This document shows, piece by piece, positions 7,804 to 16,563 of a DNA stretch of 64,000 nt. The position numbers were made by a program, and so were the translations under genes. How positions within the stretch are numbered: the first letter of the stretch is position 1; each line of letters opens with the position of its first letter. The stretch is taken from contig CAZNPZ010000002.1 of NCBI GenBank assembly GCA_964575255.1, positions 62,001-126,000 on the forward strand, written 5' to 3'. The notes under the pieces are model-generated. The model was given only the letters and a program-made list of their open reading frames with translations, was not told the origin of the DNA and did not search any database. Origin of the DNA: JAEZHK01 sp964575255 (GTDB taxonomy: Bacteria > Bacillota > Clostridia > Christensenellales > Aristaeellaceae).

Positions 7804-9546
7804 ATGCGTAGAATGGGGAAGTGCGTGCTCCGGTCGGCCTTGATGGCGGCGCTGCTGCTGACTTTCCTGACCACCCTGGCATGGGCGGACACGCTAAAAC
7901 TGGGTTCCAAAGGTGAAATGGTTTCAGCCCTTCAGATAAACCTCATCGACAAAGGCTACTACAATGGGAAGGTTTCCGGCAAGTACGAATCCGCGCTGGT
8001 AAAAGCAGTCGGCGTATTTCAAATTGCGAACGACATCAATATCCCCAAGAATAAACTCGGCGTTGCCGACGAGCAGACACAAAAGCTTGCGGCCTCCAAA
8101 GACGCCGTCACATTCCCTCAGTATGAAGAAAAATTATCGGACAATCAGCTGAAGCCAGGCGGCAGCGGCACCTATGTGAAAAAAGCGCAGACGCGTCTGA
8201 AGGCGCTGGGCTTCTATACCGGAAAGATCGACAGCCGGTACCGCGCGACGACCACCAAGGCCGTGCAAGATTTCCAGACCGCAAACGGCCTGTCGTCTAC
8301 CGGCATCGCGAACAGCGCGACGCGCGAAGTTTTGTACAACTCCGATTCAGTCATTACCCGCGCGATGTACGACGCGATGAATTTCATCACGCCGCTCGGC
8401 GCCGGTTCGAAGGGCGAGCAGGTGAGGCAGCTACAGCAGCGCCTGTTCGATCTGGGTTATTATTGGGGCGACATCAACGGCAATTACGACGCGCAGACCA
8501 AATACTCCGTGAAATTCTTTCAGGAGGCCAACGGCTTTTCCGCCAACGGCAGCGCCAGCCGCCCGGTTCGCGAAAAGGCCAACAATACGGACTCCGCGGT
8601 CAAGTGGACGGATTATACAAAGAATATGACCATGATTCAGTTGACCGCCGGCTGCAAATCGGGCGTCCGGGTCGCGCTCCTTCAGTTGCAGTTGAAGAAC
8701 CTGGGGTATTACAAGGGCGTGATCACCGGCGTGTTCACAGGCACCACCACGACCGCCGTGCGCACTTTCCAGATCTTCAACGACTTGGACAGCAAGTATG
8801 TTACGGGAAAGGCGAACACCACGACCCGCACGAAGCTTTTAGATGCAAAGGCGATTAGATATGAGGCGGTGTACGGCAGCGACACGCTGAGAATTGGCTC
8901 CACTGACACTGAAGCCATCAAGGATCTGCAGACGCGGCTTAATAAACTGGGCTACTACAACGGAGATGTTGATGGAGTTTACGACAGCGGCGTTGCCTCC
9001 GCAGTCAAGTTATTCCAGCGGTACAACGACGGTCTCTATCCAACCGGAATCGCCTATACGAATACGCTGGCGGCGATCAAAGATCCTTCAGCAAAATCGT
9101 ATACCAATGCGCACATAGAGAAATTCATTGAGATTGCCAAGGATCATCTGGGCGATAAATACGTGCGTGGGAAACAAGGCCCCAGTCAGTTTGACTGCAG
9201 TGGTTTCACCTCGTACTGCCTGAAACAGGTGGGCATCAACGTTACTTCCGGCGTATATTATCAGGCGCGGACGAAATTTGGAAAGAAAATTACAATCACT
9301 GACAACAAGAATTACAAAGAACTCAAGCGCGGCGATGTACTGTTTTTCTATACACCAAGAGACGATACAGGAAAACCAGATACAAGGCCTGGTCATGTAC
9401 CCGGTCACGCGGCGATTTATCTGGGTAATAATCAATTTATTCATGCATCATCGGGGGTAGGGAAAGTCACTATTTCCAGTTTTAAAACGTATAATGAAAG
9501 AAATTACGGACCCTGGTTCCTTTGGGCGATTCGAGTGTGGGAGTAG
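7804..9546 (+). CDS. secreted NlpC/P60 endopeptidase with five peptidoglycan-binding repeats
   Basis: A 580-residue exported cell-wall enzyme. A Sec signal peptide occupies about residues 1-28 (hydrophobic run, then AWA-D). Five PG_binding_1-type repeats follow, each carrying a variant of LQxxLxxLGYY-x-G-x-xG-x(F/Y): near residues 30-95, 115-180, 195-265, 285-350 and 365-430. The C-terminal NlpC/P60 domain has the catalytic Cys465 (FDCSGF) and His535 (GHAAIYLG); this family cleaves the D-Glu to diamino-acid bond in peptidoglycan stems. The linker GPSQFDCSG is typical of spore-cortex or vegetative wall hydrolases. It has its own promoter. Which growth phase it acts in is not evident. Confidence 0.92.
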   Translation: MRRMGKCVLRSALMAALLLTFLTTLAWADTLKLGSKGEMVSALQINLIDKGYYNGKVSGKYESALVKAVGVFQIANDINIPKNKLGVADEQTQKLAASKDAVTFPQYEEKLSDNQLKPGGSGTYVKKAQTRLKALGFYTGKIDSRYRATTTKAVQDFQTANGLSSTGIANSATREVLYNSDSVITRAMYDAMNFITPLGAGSKGEQVRQLQQRLFDLGYYWGDINGNYDAQTKYSVKFFQEANGFSANGSASRPVREKANNTDSAVKWTDYTKNMTMIQLTAGCKSGVRVALLQLQLKNLGYYKGVITGVFTGTTTTAVRTFQIFNDLDSKYVTGKANTTTRTKLLDAKAIRYEAVYGSDTLRIGSTDTEAIKDLQTRLNKLGYYNGDVDGVYDSGVASAVKLFQRYNDGLYPTGIAYTNTLAAIKDPSAKSYTNAHIEKFIEIAKDHLGDKYVRGKQGPSQFDCSGFTSYCLKQVGINVTSGVYYQARTKFGKKITITDNKNYKELKRGDVLFFYTPRDDTGKPDTRPGHVPGHAAIYLGNNQFIHASSGVGKVTISSFKTYNERNYGPWFLWAIRVWE

Positions 9547-9552
9547 AACGCG

Positions 9553-10380
9553 ATGGATGATTATCGGGCGGCGCGAGGGGACTCGGGCCGCTCTTTTTCA
9601 ATGGAGCCCGGCGAGCGGCTGGACGACCTGAATCGGAACGGACTCATGATCCTGCAGAAGGAGAAGGGGTTCCGATTTGGCACCGATTCGGTGCTGCTCG
9701 CGGATTTCGCCGCGCCGAGACCCGGCGATAAGGTGGCCGACCTCGGCGCGGGCGGCGGCATCCTGTCCATTTTGATGGCGGACGCGCAGCCGGGCGCGTC
9801 GTTTGACGCGGTCGAGTGGCAGGGAGAACTGTGCGACATGGCGCGGCGCAGCGTATCGGGCAACGGCCTTTCGGACAAGATTGCCATCCGTCACATGGAC
9901 GTCCGGCACGCGCCGCGGATGCTGGGGCATTCCGGGCACTCGCTGGTCGTCGTAAACCCGCCCTACAACCCGGCGGGCACCGCGCCGAAAAGCCCCGATC
10001 CTATGCAACACCTCGCGCGGCACGAGGGCGAGAGCACGCTGGAAGGTTTCATCGACTGCGCGGCCAGGCTCCTCAAAAACGGCGGCCGGGCGGCGTTCGT
10101 GTACCCCGCGCCCCGCGCGTTCGACTTGATGTGCCTGCTCCGAGAAAAGCGCCTCGAACCCAAGCGCGTCCGGCTGATCCTGGACAGGCCCGGCGCGAAT
10201 CCGAAGCTGATCCTGATGGACGCGGTCAAGGGCGCGGGGTCGATGCTGCACTGGATGACACCGCTCGTCCTTCGGGATGAGTCCGGCGCGCCGACCGCCG
10301 AATACCGTCGAATTTATCATATGCCGCTTGACGAATCCAAAAGTTGGCCCCATAATACTATGGGAGCTGAATGTCAATGA
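9553..10380 (+). CDS. tRNA1(Val) adenine-N6 methyltransferase-like (TrmN6 family)
   Basis: A 275-residue SAM-dependent methyltransferase. The SAM-binding motif I is VADLGAGGGILS (near residue 58), and the catalytic NPPYNPAG motif (near residue 135) is the signature of N6-adenine or glutamine methylases. The N-terminal LNRNGLMILQKEKGFRFGTDSVLLADFA block is characteristic of the TrmN6/YabB group. Its probable role is methylation of an adenosine in tRNA, on family grounds. The ribosome site GGGAG lies at the stop of the upstream gene (six-base gap), and its end overlaps the DUF512 gene by 10 bases, so it belongs to the DUF512-der-plsY unit. Confidence 0.85.
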   Translation: MDDYRAARGDSGRSFSMEPGERLDDLNRNGLMILQKEKGFRFGTDSVLLADFAAPRPGDKVADLGAGGGILSILMADAQPGASFDAVEWQGELCDMARRSVSGNGLSDKIAIRHMDVRHAPRMLGHSGHSLVVVNPPYNPAGTAPKSPDPMQHLARHEGESTLEGFIDCAARLLKNGGRAAFVYPAPRAFDLMCLLREKRLEPKRVRLILDRPGANPKLILMDAVKGAGSMLHWMTPLVLRDESGAPTAEYRRIYHMPLDESKSWPHNTMGAECQ

Positions 10381-11669
10381 ATCACCGGATCCAATCGGTC
10401 GAGCCGGGGAGTTACGCAGCGCGGCTGGGCCTTCGAGCCGGGGACAAGCTGGTTACGATCAACGGCCAGCGCGTGATCGACTTCGTGGATTATCAGGCGC
10501 TGTGCTGTTCGAAGTCGCTCAGGCTGACCATCGAGCGGGACGGGCATGAAACGGAGTACCGCCTCGACAAGGACGAGTACGAGCCGCTGGGGCTTGACTT
10601 TTCCGGCCATCTGCTCAGCGGCACGCGCAACTGCCTGAACCGCTGCGCGTTCTGTTTTGTCGATCAACTGCCCCGCGGCGTGCGGGGAACACTGAAAGTC
10701 AAGGACGACGACTGGCGGCTTTCGCTTTTGATGGGCAATTTCGTGACGCTGACCAACGTCGGGGATCGCGAACTGGATCGGATCATCGCACGGCGCGCGT
10801 CGCCCATGTACATCTCGGTACACGCGACCGACCCGGGTTTGCGCGCCCGTTTGATGGGCACGGACCGCGCGGCGGGGATCATGCGCCAGCTGGAAAAGCT
10901 GAAAGCGGGCGGCATCCGGTTTCACACGCAGGCGGTGATCTGCCCCGGCTTCAACGACGGGGACGCGCTGGAGCAAACCATCCGCGAGCTTTCCGAAATG
11001 CACCCGGCGGCGCTTTCGCTGGCGCTGGTGCCGGTGGGGCTGACCGACCACCGGGACGGCCTGACGGCGCTCACGCCCTTCGACAGGGACGGCGCGAAGC
11101 GCCTTCTTGATCACGCGGACGCGTGGCGGGCGCGGCTGAAAAATGAAATCGGCACAGGCTTTGTGCAGGCGGCGGACGAGTTCTACATTCTGGCCGGGCG
11201 GGCGTTCCCGGATGAGGAAGCATACGAGGGGTATCCGCAGATCGAAAACGGCGTGGGCATGTGCCGTCTTCTGGAGCGGGAATTTGACGAGGCATACCAA
11301 ACGGACGATCTGAAAGCGAACCCGGCGCGGTATGCCGTGGCCTGCGGCGTTTCGGTCGCGCCTTTTCTGGAAAAACTGATCCGGGATCATCCGCTCGCGG
11401 GCGTCGAGGTTCAGGTGGTTCCTGTTTCAAACGGCTTCTTTGGATCGACGGTGACGGTCTCCGGCCTTCTGACCGGGGGCGACCTGATCCGAGGGCTGGC
11501 AGGCATCCGGGCGGATCGGGTGCTGATCACCGAGTGCATGCTGCGCGAAGGCGAAGACGTGTTCCTGGACGGCATGACGCTAAACGAAGTAAAACGCGCG
11601 CTGGGCGTCGACATTCTGCCGGTGGGCAGGCGGGGCGAACAGCTTCTGAACGCGCTGAAGGGCGCCTGA
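10371..11669 (+). CDS. DUF512 family protein (PDZ-like + radical-SAM-like)
   Basis: A 432-residue protein conserved in Clostridia immediately before der. The N-terminus (about 1-75) is a PDZ-like module (VEPGSYAARLGLRAGDKLVTING). It is followed by CLNRCAFCFVDQLP, a cysteine pattern like a radical-SAM 4Fe-4S site (C-x3-C-x2-C), then a TIM-barrel-like region (MGNFVTLTNVGD, YISVHATDP) and the DUF512 C-terminal domain (VSNGFFGSTVTVSGLLTGGD). Function is not established; the cluster motif suggests a SAM radical enzyme. The ATG overlaps the upstream stop. Genomic linkage to der and plsY is the usual arrangement. Confidence 0.88.
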   Translation: MSMNHRIQSVEPGSYAARLGLRAGDKLVTINGQRVIDFVDYQALCCSKSLRLTIERDGHETEYRLDKDEYEPLGLDFSGHLLSGTRNCLNRCAFCFVDQLPRGVRGTLKVKDDDWRLSLLMGNFVTLTNVGDRELDRIIARRASPMYISVHATDPGLRARLMGTDRAAGIMRQLEKLKAGGIRFHTQAVICPGFNDGDALEQTIRELSEMHPAALSLALVPVGLTDHRDGLTALTPFDRDGAKRLLDHADAWRARLKNEIGTGFVQAADEFYILAGRAFPDEEAYEGYPQIENGVGMCRLLEREFDEAYQTDDLKANPARYAVACGVSVAPFLEKLIRDHPLAGVEVQVVPVSNGFFGSTVTVSGLLTGGDLIRGLAGIRADRVLITECMLREGEDVFLDGMTLNEVKRALGVDILPVGRRGEQLLNALKGA

Positions 11670-11693
11670 CCGTAGATCAGGCGGGGAGGAATC

Positions 11694-13019
11694 ATGGCAA
11701 GACCGCTGGTGGCCATCGTAGGCCGACCCAACGTGGGCAAGTCCACGTTCTTCAATAAAATCGCGGGGCGGCGCATCGCCATCGTCGAGGACACGCCGGG
11801 CGTGACCCGCGACCGCGTGTACGCGGACTGCGAATGGCAGGGCCGAAAATTCACCTTGATCGATACCGGGGGCATCGACCCCAACTCCACCGATCCGCTG
11901 CTTCGGCAGATGCGGGATCAGGCGGAGATCGCGATTGAGACCGCCGACGCAATCCTGTTCTTCGTGGATGGTCGGCAGGGAATGACGCCGGACGACGAGA
12001 CCGTGGCCGATATGCTCCGAAAGAGCAAAAAGCCGATCCTTCTGGTCGTCAACAAGATCGATTCCGTCTCGCAGTCGACAAGCGCCTATGAGTTCTACGC
12101 GCTGGGGCTGGGCGACCCGATCGCGGTGTCCTCGGTCAACATGATGAACTTCGGGGATCTTCTGGAAGAGATGATGAAACTGCTGCCTTCCGATGAGGGC
12201 GAGCGGGACGAGGACGAGCCGGTTCATGTGGCGGTGGTCGGAAAGCCAAACGTAGGCAAGTCTTCGCTGGTGAACCGGCTGCTCGGCGAAAATCGGGTGA
12301 TGGTGTCCGACATCGCGGGCACGACCCGCGACGCGATCGACACCCGTTTTACCGACAACGGCGAGGAATTCGTCCTGATCGACACCGCGGGCATCCGGCG
12401 GAAGCGCGCGATCGAGTACCAGTCACTGGAGCGGTTCAGCGTGGTGCGAGCGCTGGCGGCCATCGACCGGGCGGACGTCGTTTTGATGCTGATCGACGCC
12501 GCCGACGGCGTCACCGAGCAGGACACCAAGATCGCCGGGTACATCGACGAGCAGGGCAAGCCCGCGATCGTGCTGGTCAACAAGTGGGACGCGGTCGAGA
12601 AGGAAACCGGCACGCTGGAGAACCTGACCAGACAGATCCGCGAACAGTTAAAATTCATGGACTACGCGCGCATCCTGTTCATCTCGGCGAAGACCGGCCA
12701 GCGGACCGACCGCATCATGCCGATGGTGCGCGAGGTGTACGCGCAGGCGTCCCGCCGGATCACCACCGGCGTCCTCAACGACGTGCTGGCCGACGCGCAG
12801 ACCGCGCTGCCACCGCCGACGATGTCGGGGCGGAGACTGCGCATTTACTACGGCACGCAGCAGAGCGTATGTCCGCCGACCTTCGTTTTCTTCGTCAATG
12901 ACAAGACGCTGATGCACTATTCCTACGAGCGGTACTTAATGAACCAGTTCCGGAAGGCGTTCGGGTTTGACGGCACGCCGATTCGGTTTGTACTGCGCGA
13001 AAAGCAGAAAGAGGACTAA
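11694..13019 (+). CDS. der: ribosome biogenesis GTPase Der (EngA)
   Basis: A 441-residue GTPase with two tandem G domains, the hallmark of Der. First G1 box GRPNVGKST (residues 10-18), second GKPNVGKSS (near 182). G3 boxes are DTGG and DTAG, and G4 boxes are NKID and NKWD. A C-terminal KH-like domain follows (residues about 350-441). It acts in maturation of the 50S ribosomal subunit and is essential in most bacteria. GGGGAGG precedes the ATG. It is followed after three bases by plsY. Confidence 0.97.
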   Translation: MARPLVAIVGRPNVGKSTFFNKIAGRRIAIVEDTPGVTRDRVYADCEWQGRKFTLIDTGGIDPNSTDPLLRQMRDQAEIAIETADAILFFVDGRQGMTPDDETVADMLRKSKKPILLVVNKIDSVSQSTSAYEFYALGLGDPIAVSSVNMMNFGDLLEEMMKLLPSDEGERDEDEPVHVAVVGKPNVGKSSLVNRLLGENRVMVSDIAGTTRDAIDTRFTDNGEEFVLIDTAGIRRKRAIEYQSLERFSVVRALAAIDRADVVLMLIDAADGVTEQDTKIAGYIDEQGKPAIVLVNKWDAVEKETGTLENLTRQIREQLKFMDYARILFISAKTGQRTDRIMPMVREVYAQASRRITTGVLNDVLADAQTALPPPTMSGRRLRIYYGTQQSVCPPTFVFFVNDKTLMHYSYERYLMNQFRKAFGFDGTPIRFVLREKQKED

Positions 13020-13022
13020 CCG

Positions 13023-13658
13023 ATGCCAACTGCGCTAACCTGGATTCTCGTGATCGCCGCGGGCTATCTGTTCGGCAGCTTTTCGTCCGGGATTACCTCA
13101 GGCCTGATGTTCGGAAAGCTCGACATTCGTAAATACGGCAGCAAGTCCACCGGCGCGACCAACGTGCTTCGGACGCTTGGCTGGCTTCCGAGCGTTCTGA
13201 CGCTTCTGGGCGACGCCGTAAAGGGTCTCCTCGCTGCGCTCCTTGGAAAGTGGCTCTTGGGTGATCTCGGCGCGTATGCTGGCGGCATCGCCGCGATCAT
13301 CGGCCACAACTGGCCGGTCTTCTATGGCTTCAAGGGCGGAAAGGGCATCGCGACTTCGTTTGGCGTGATCCTGATCGTCGAACCCTGGTTCGGGCTCGCG
13401 GTACTGGTCTGTCAGTTCGTCGTACTTGGGCTGACGAAATACATGTCGGTGGCGTCTGCGGCTTCGGCGGTGCTGTTCTCGGTGCTGGCGCTTGTATTCC
13501 GATTTGGCAACTGGCCGGAGATCGGCTTCGCGCTGATCCTGACGGCGCTCGCGCTTTACACCCACCGGAAGAACTTTGATCGGCTCCGGCGCGGCGAAGA
13601 AAACCGAATCCATTTTTCCGGTATCCGGAAGGTAAAGAAGCCCGATTCCAAACCTTAG
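13023..13658 (+). CDS. plsY: acyl-phosphate:glycerol-3-phosphate acyltransferase
   Basis: A 211-residue integral membrane enzyme that adds the first acyl chain to glycerol-3-phosphate using acyl-phosphate from PlsX. The three PlsY signatures are present: GSFSSGI near the N-terminus, GSKSTGATNVLRTLG, and HNWPVFYGFKGGKGIATSFG. About five hydrophobic segments are visible. The basic C-terminus (RRGEENRIHFSGIRKVKK) is cytoplasmic. It lies in the DUF512-der-plsY block, an arrangement often seen in Bacillota. Confidence 0.95.
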   Translation: MPTALTWILVIAAGYLFGSFSSGITSGLMFGKLDIRKYGSKSTGATNVLRTLGWLPSVLTLLGDAVKGLLAALLGKWLLGDLGAYAGGIAAIIGHNWPVFYGFKGGKGIATSFGVILIVEPWFGLAVLVCQFVVLGLTKYMSVASAASAVLFSVLALVFRFGNWPEIGFALILTALALYTHRKNFDRLRRGEENRIHFSGIRKVKKPDSKP

Positions 13659-13694
13659 TAAATCACTGCGCGTCAGCGCAAGGAGGAGGCCTTC

Positions 13695-15215
13695 ATGAGA
13701 AAGAAATATTTGGTGGGTCTTGACATCGGAACATCCGGCGCGAAGTGCATCATCGTCGACGAGACGGGCGCGGTCGTCGCCTCATCCACGCAGGAGTACC
13801 CACTTTCCACACCCAAGCCGAACTGGGCGGAGCAGAACCCCGCCGACTGGTGGAATGGCGTCGTGCGCGGTTGCCGCGAGATCATGAGAAAGTTCCAGGG
13901 TGATGTGGCGGACATCGCGGGCGTCAGCTTCTCCGGGCAGATGCACGGGCTGGTGGCGCTGGACAAGGCGGGAAGCGTCATCCGGCCTTCGATCCTTTGG
14001 TGCGATCAGCGCACCCAGCCCCAGTGCGACTGGATCATCGAAAAGGCGGGCGGGCTGAATGGCCTCCTGAAACTCACCAACAACAACATGCTGCCCGGCT
14101 ACACCGGCGGCAAAATCGTCTGGCTGCGCGACGAGGAGCCGGAAAACTTCGAGAAGATGGACAAGTTTGTCTGCCCGAAGGACTACATCCGCTACCTTTT
14201 GACGGGCGAGCTGGCCACCGAGGTCTCGGACGGTTCCGGCACGGGCTTCTTTGACACCAAAAACCGCAGGTGGTCGGACGCGCTGATCGAGAAGTGCGGC
14301 CTTGACCGCGCGATCTTCCCGACCGCGCTCGAATCCACCGACCTGGCGGGCGCGGTGACGCGCGAGGCCGCCGAACTGACCGGGCTTCCGGAGGGCATCC
14401 CGGTGTTCGCGGGCGGCGGCGACGCGGTCATCCAGACCACCGGCGCGGGGCTTGTCAAACCCGGCATCCTGGGCGTGGTCGTCGGCACCGCCGGAAACGT
14501 CGCGATGGGCCTTGAGGGTTATAACGACAACCCGGAAGGCAAGCTGCAGATGTTCTGCAACAACGCGCCGCACCTGTGGCACGCGCTCGGCTGCACACTG
14601 GCGGCGGGTGGTTCGCTGCGCTGGTACCGCGATGCGCTGGGTGAGGACGCCGTGCGCACGGCGAAAGAACTGGGCCGTCACACCTACGCCTACATGGAGG
14701 ACGCGGCGATTCGGGATTCCCGTCCCGGCTCCAACGGCGTCGTGTTCCTGCCCTATCTCGCGGGCGAGCGCTGCCCGTATTCCGATCCGAACGCCCGCGG
14801 CGTGTTCTACGGGCTGTCCCTCGCCACCAACCGCGGCGACATCACCCGCTCGGTCATGGAGGGTGTCTCCTTCTCGCTCAAGCAGGTGATTGACCTGATC
14901 GCCGGGATCGCCAAGACCGAGAAGGTGTACGCATCGGGCGGCGGATCGGCCTCCCCGCTGTGGCGGCAGATGATGGCCGACATCTTCGATCTCCCGGTCT
15001 ACACGATGAGCGCGGCCAGCGAGGGCGGCGCCTACGGCGCGATGATGGTCGCGGGCGTCGGCGCGGGCGTGTGGGGGAGCCTGGACGAGGCGATCTCGGT
15101 TTTGAAGGTCGAGACCGAGACGCTGCCCGACCCGGCCACCAAGGCGGCCTATCAGGATGCGTTCGGCGTCTATTCGGCGCTCTATCACGCGCTGAAGCCC
15201 GTCTACGACATGTAA
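13695..15215 (+). CDS. xylB: xylulokinase-type FGGY carbohydrate kinase
   Basis: A 506-residue FGGY-family kinase. The N-terminal ATPase motif GLDIGTSGAKCIIVDE (residues 7-22), the substrate-site motif FSGQMHGLVALD and the C-terminal YASGGGSASPLWRQMMAD motif all match the XylB branch, which phosphorylates D-xylulose. A GGAGGAGG site lies upstream. It is directly followed by L-rhamnose isomerase rather than xylose isomerase, so the true substrate may be another ketose such as L-rhamnulose or an L-pentulose. The start is supported by the ribosome site; the family call is firm, the exact sugar is not. Confidence 0.85.
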   Translation: MRKKYLVGLDIGTSGAKCIIVDETGAVVASSTQEYPLSTPKPNWAEQNPADWWNGVVRGCREIMRKFQGDVADIAGVSFSGQMHGLVALDKAGSVIRPSILWCDQRTQPQCDWIIEKAGGLNGLLKLTNNNMLPGYTGGKIVWLRDEEPENFEKMDKFVCPKDYIRYLLTGELATEVSDGSGTGFFDTKNRRWSDALIEKCGLDRAIFPTALESTDLAGAVTREAAELTGLPEGIPVFAGGGDAVIQTTGAGLVKPGILGVVVGTAGNVAMGLEGYNDNPEGKLQMFCNNAPHLWHALGCTLAAGGSLRWYRDALGEDAVRTAKELGRHTYAYMEDAAIRDSRPGSNGVVFLPYLAGERCPYSDPNARGVFYGLSLATNRGDITRSVMEGVSFSLKQVIDLIAGIAKTEKVYASGGGSASPLWRQMMADIFDLPVYTMSAASEGGAYGAMMVAGVGAGVWGSLDEAISVLKVETETLPDPATKAAYQDAFGVYSALYHALKPVYDM

Positions 15216-15234
15216 ATATTTCGGAGGGTTCGAT

Positions 15235-16500
15235 ATGTCTGATAAACTTACATCTCTGGGGTTTGAGTACGCGAGCCGGGTCTACAAGGATCACGGCGTG
15301 GACGTGGAAAAGGCGATGCGCGAATGCGCGGCAGTCCCGGTTTCGATGCACTGCTGGCAAGGCGACGACGTGATCGGATGCGAGAGCGCGTCCGGCGGCG
15401 CGTCCGGCGGCATCGCGACCACCGGCAACTATCCCGGCCGCGCGACCGGAGGTGACGCACTCCGCGCCGACCTCGACCAGTCGCTGAAGCTGATTCCGGG
15501 TACGAAGAAGTTGAACCTGCACGCCAGCTACGCCGAGAAGGGCGGACGGGCGATCGACCGGGACGCATACACGATCGATCTGTTTCAAAACTGGCTGGAC
15601 TGGGCGAAGGCGAAGGGTCTCGGCCTCGACTTTAACCCGACCTACTTCTCCCACCCCAAGGCGGAGAGCGGCTTCACGCTGTCGAGCGCAGACAAATCGG
15701 TGCGCGATTTCTGGATTGAGCACGGCAAACGCTGCCGCGATATCGCGGAGGGCTTCGGGAAGGCGCTGGGAAAGCCGTCGGTCGTCAACTTCTGGATGCC
15801 GGACGGCTACAAGGATGTGCCCGCCGACACCGCCGCGCCGCGCGCGCGGATGCTGGAATCGCTGGACGCGATCTTCGCCTCCGGCAAGATGGACCCGGCG
15901 CTGGAAGAGGACGCGGTGGAATCCAAACTCTTCGGCCTGGGCGTCGAGAGCTATACCGTGGGCTCCCACGAATTCATGCTGTCCTATGCGCTGACGCGCG
16001 GCTTGCTGTACACGCTGGATGCGGGCCACTTCCACCCGACGGAGGTCATCTCCGCCAAGATCAGCGCGATCCTGCAGTTCATGCCAAGCCTGCTCCTGCA
16101 CGTGTCGCGCGGCATCCGCTGGGACAGCGACCATGTGATCACGCTGGACGACGAGCTGCAGAACATCATGAACGAGATCGTGCTGAACGGCTATACAAGC
16201 CGCGTGCGCATCGCGCTGGACTACTTCGACGCGTCGATCAACCGCGTCGCCGCGTGGGTCATCGGCATGCGGAACGCGCAGAAGGCGCTCTTGCGCGCGT
16301 TCCTGACGCCACGCGCGAAGGCCGTCGAGGCCGAGACGGCGGGGGACTACACGGCGCGGCTGGCGCTTCTCGAAGAGAACAAGACGCTTCCGTTTTCCGC
16401 CATCTGGGACGCGTACTGCGAAGCCCAGAACGTGCCGGTCGGCTCCGCGTGGCTGGACGCGGTCAAAAAGTACGAGGCGGACGTACAGTTCAAGCGGTAA
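15235..16500 (+). CDS. rhaA: L-rhamnose isomerase
   Basis: A 421-residue aldose-ketose isomerase. Segments typical of RhaA are visible: VSMHCWQGDDV near residue 37 (metal and substrate site), KLNLHASYAE, LGLDFNPTYFSHP, the SYTVGSHEFMLSYA block, and LDAGHFHPTEVISAKISA, which supplies Asp and His metal ligands. Length is normal. It converts L-rhamnose to L-rhamnulose, and family members often also accept D-allose, L-lyxose and L-mannose. It sits 19 bases after the FGGY kinase, so the two form a sugar operon. No rhamnulose-1-phosphate aldolase, regulator or transporter is next to it. A strong terminator follows. Confidence 0.92.
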   Translation: MSDKLTSLGFEYASRVYKDHGVDVEKAMRECAAVPVSMHCWQGDDVIGCESASGGASGGIATTGNYPGRATGGDALRADLDQSLKLIPGTKKLNLHASYAEKGGRAIDRDAYTIDLFQNWLDWAKAKGLGLDFNPTYFSHPKAESGFTLSSADKSVRDFWIEHGKRCRDIAEGFGKALGKPSVVNFWMPDGYKDVPADTAAPRARMLESLDAIFASGKMDPALEEDAVESKLFGLGVESYTVGSHEFMLSYALTRGLLYTLDAGHFHPTEVISAKISAILQFMPSLLLHVSRGIRWDSDHVITLDDELQNIMNEIVLNGYTSRVRIALDYFDASINRVAAWVIGMRNAQKALLRAFLTPRAKAVEAETAGDYTARLALLEENKTLPFSAIWDAYCEAQNVPVGSAWLDAVKKYEADVQFKR

Positions 16501-16518
16501 CTTTTCTGAACACCTGCG

Positions 16519-16553
16519 CTCGGGGCGGGGCAGTACGCCCCGCCCCGAGTTTT
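16519..16553 (+). terminator. strong terminator between rhaA and rarA
   Basis: A perfect 13-base G/C stem (16519-16531 with 16537-16549), a five-base loop and TTTT. The hairpin ends just before the rarA ribosome site GGAGGGG (16554-16560). Confidence 0.9.
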
Positions 16554-16563
16554 GGAGGGGAAC

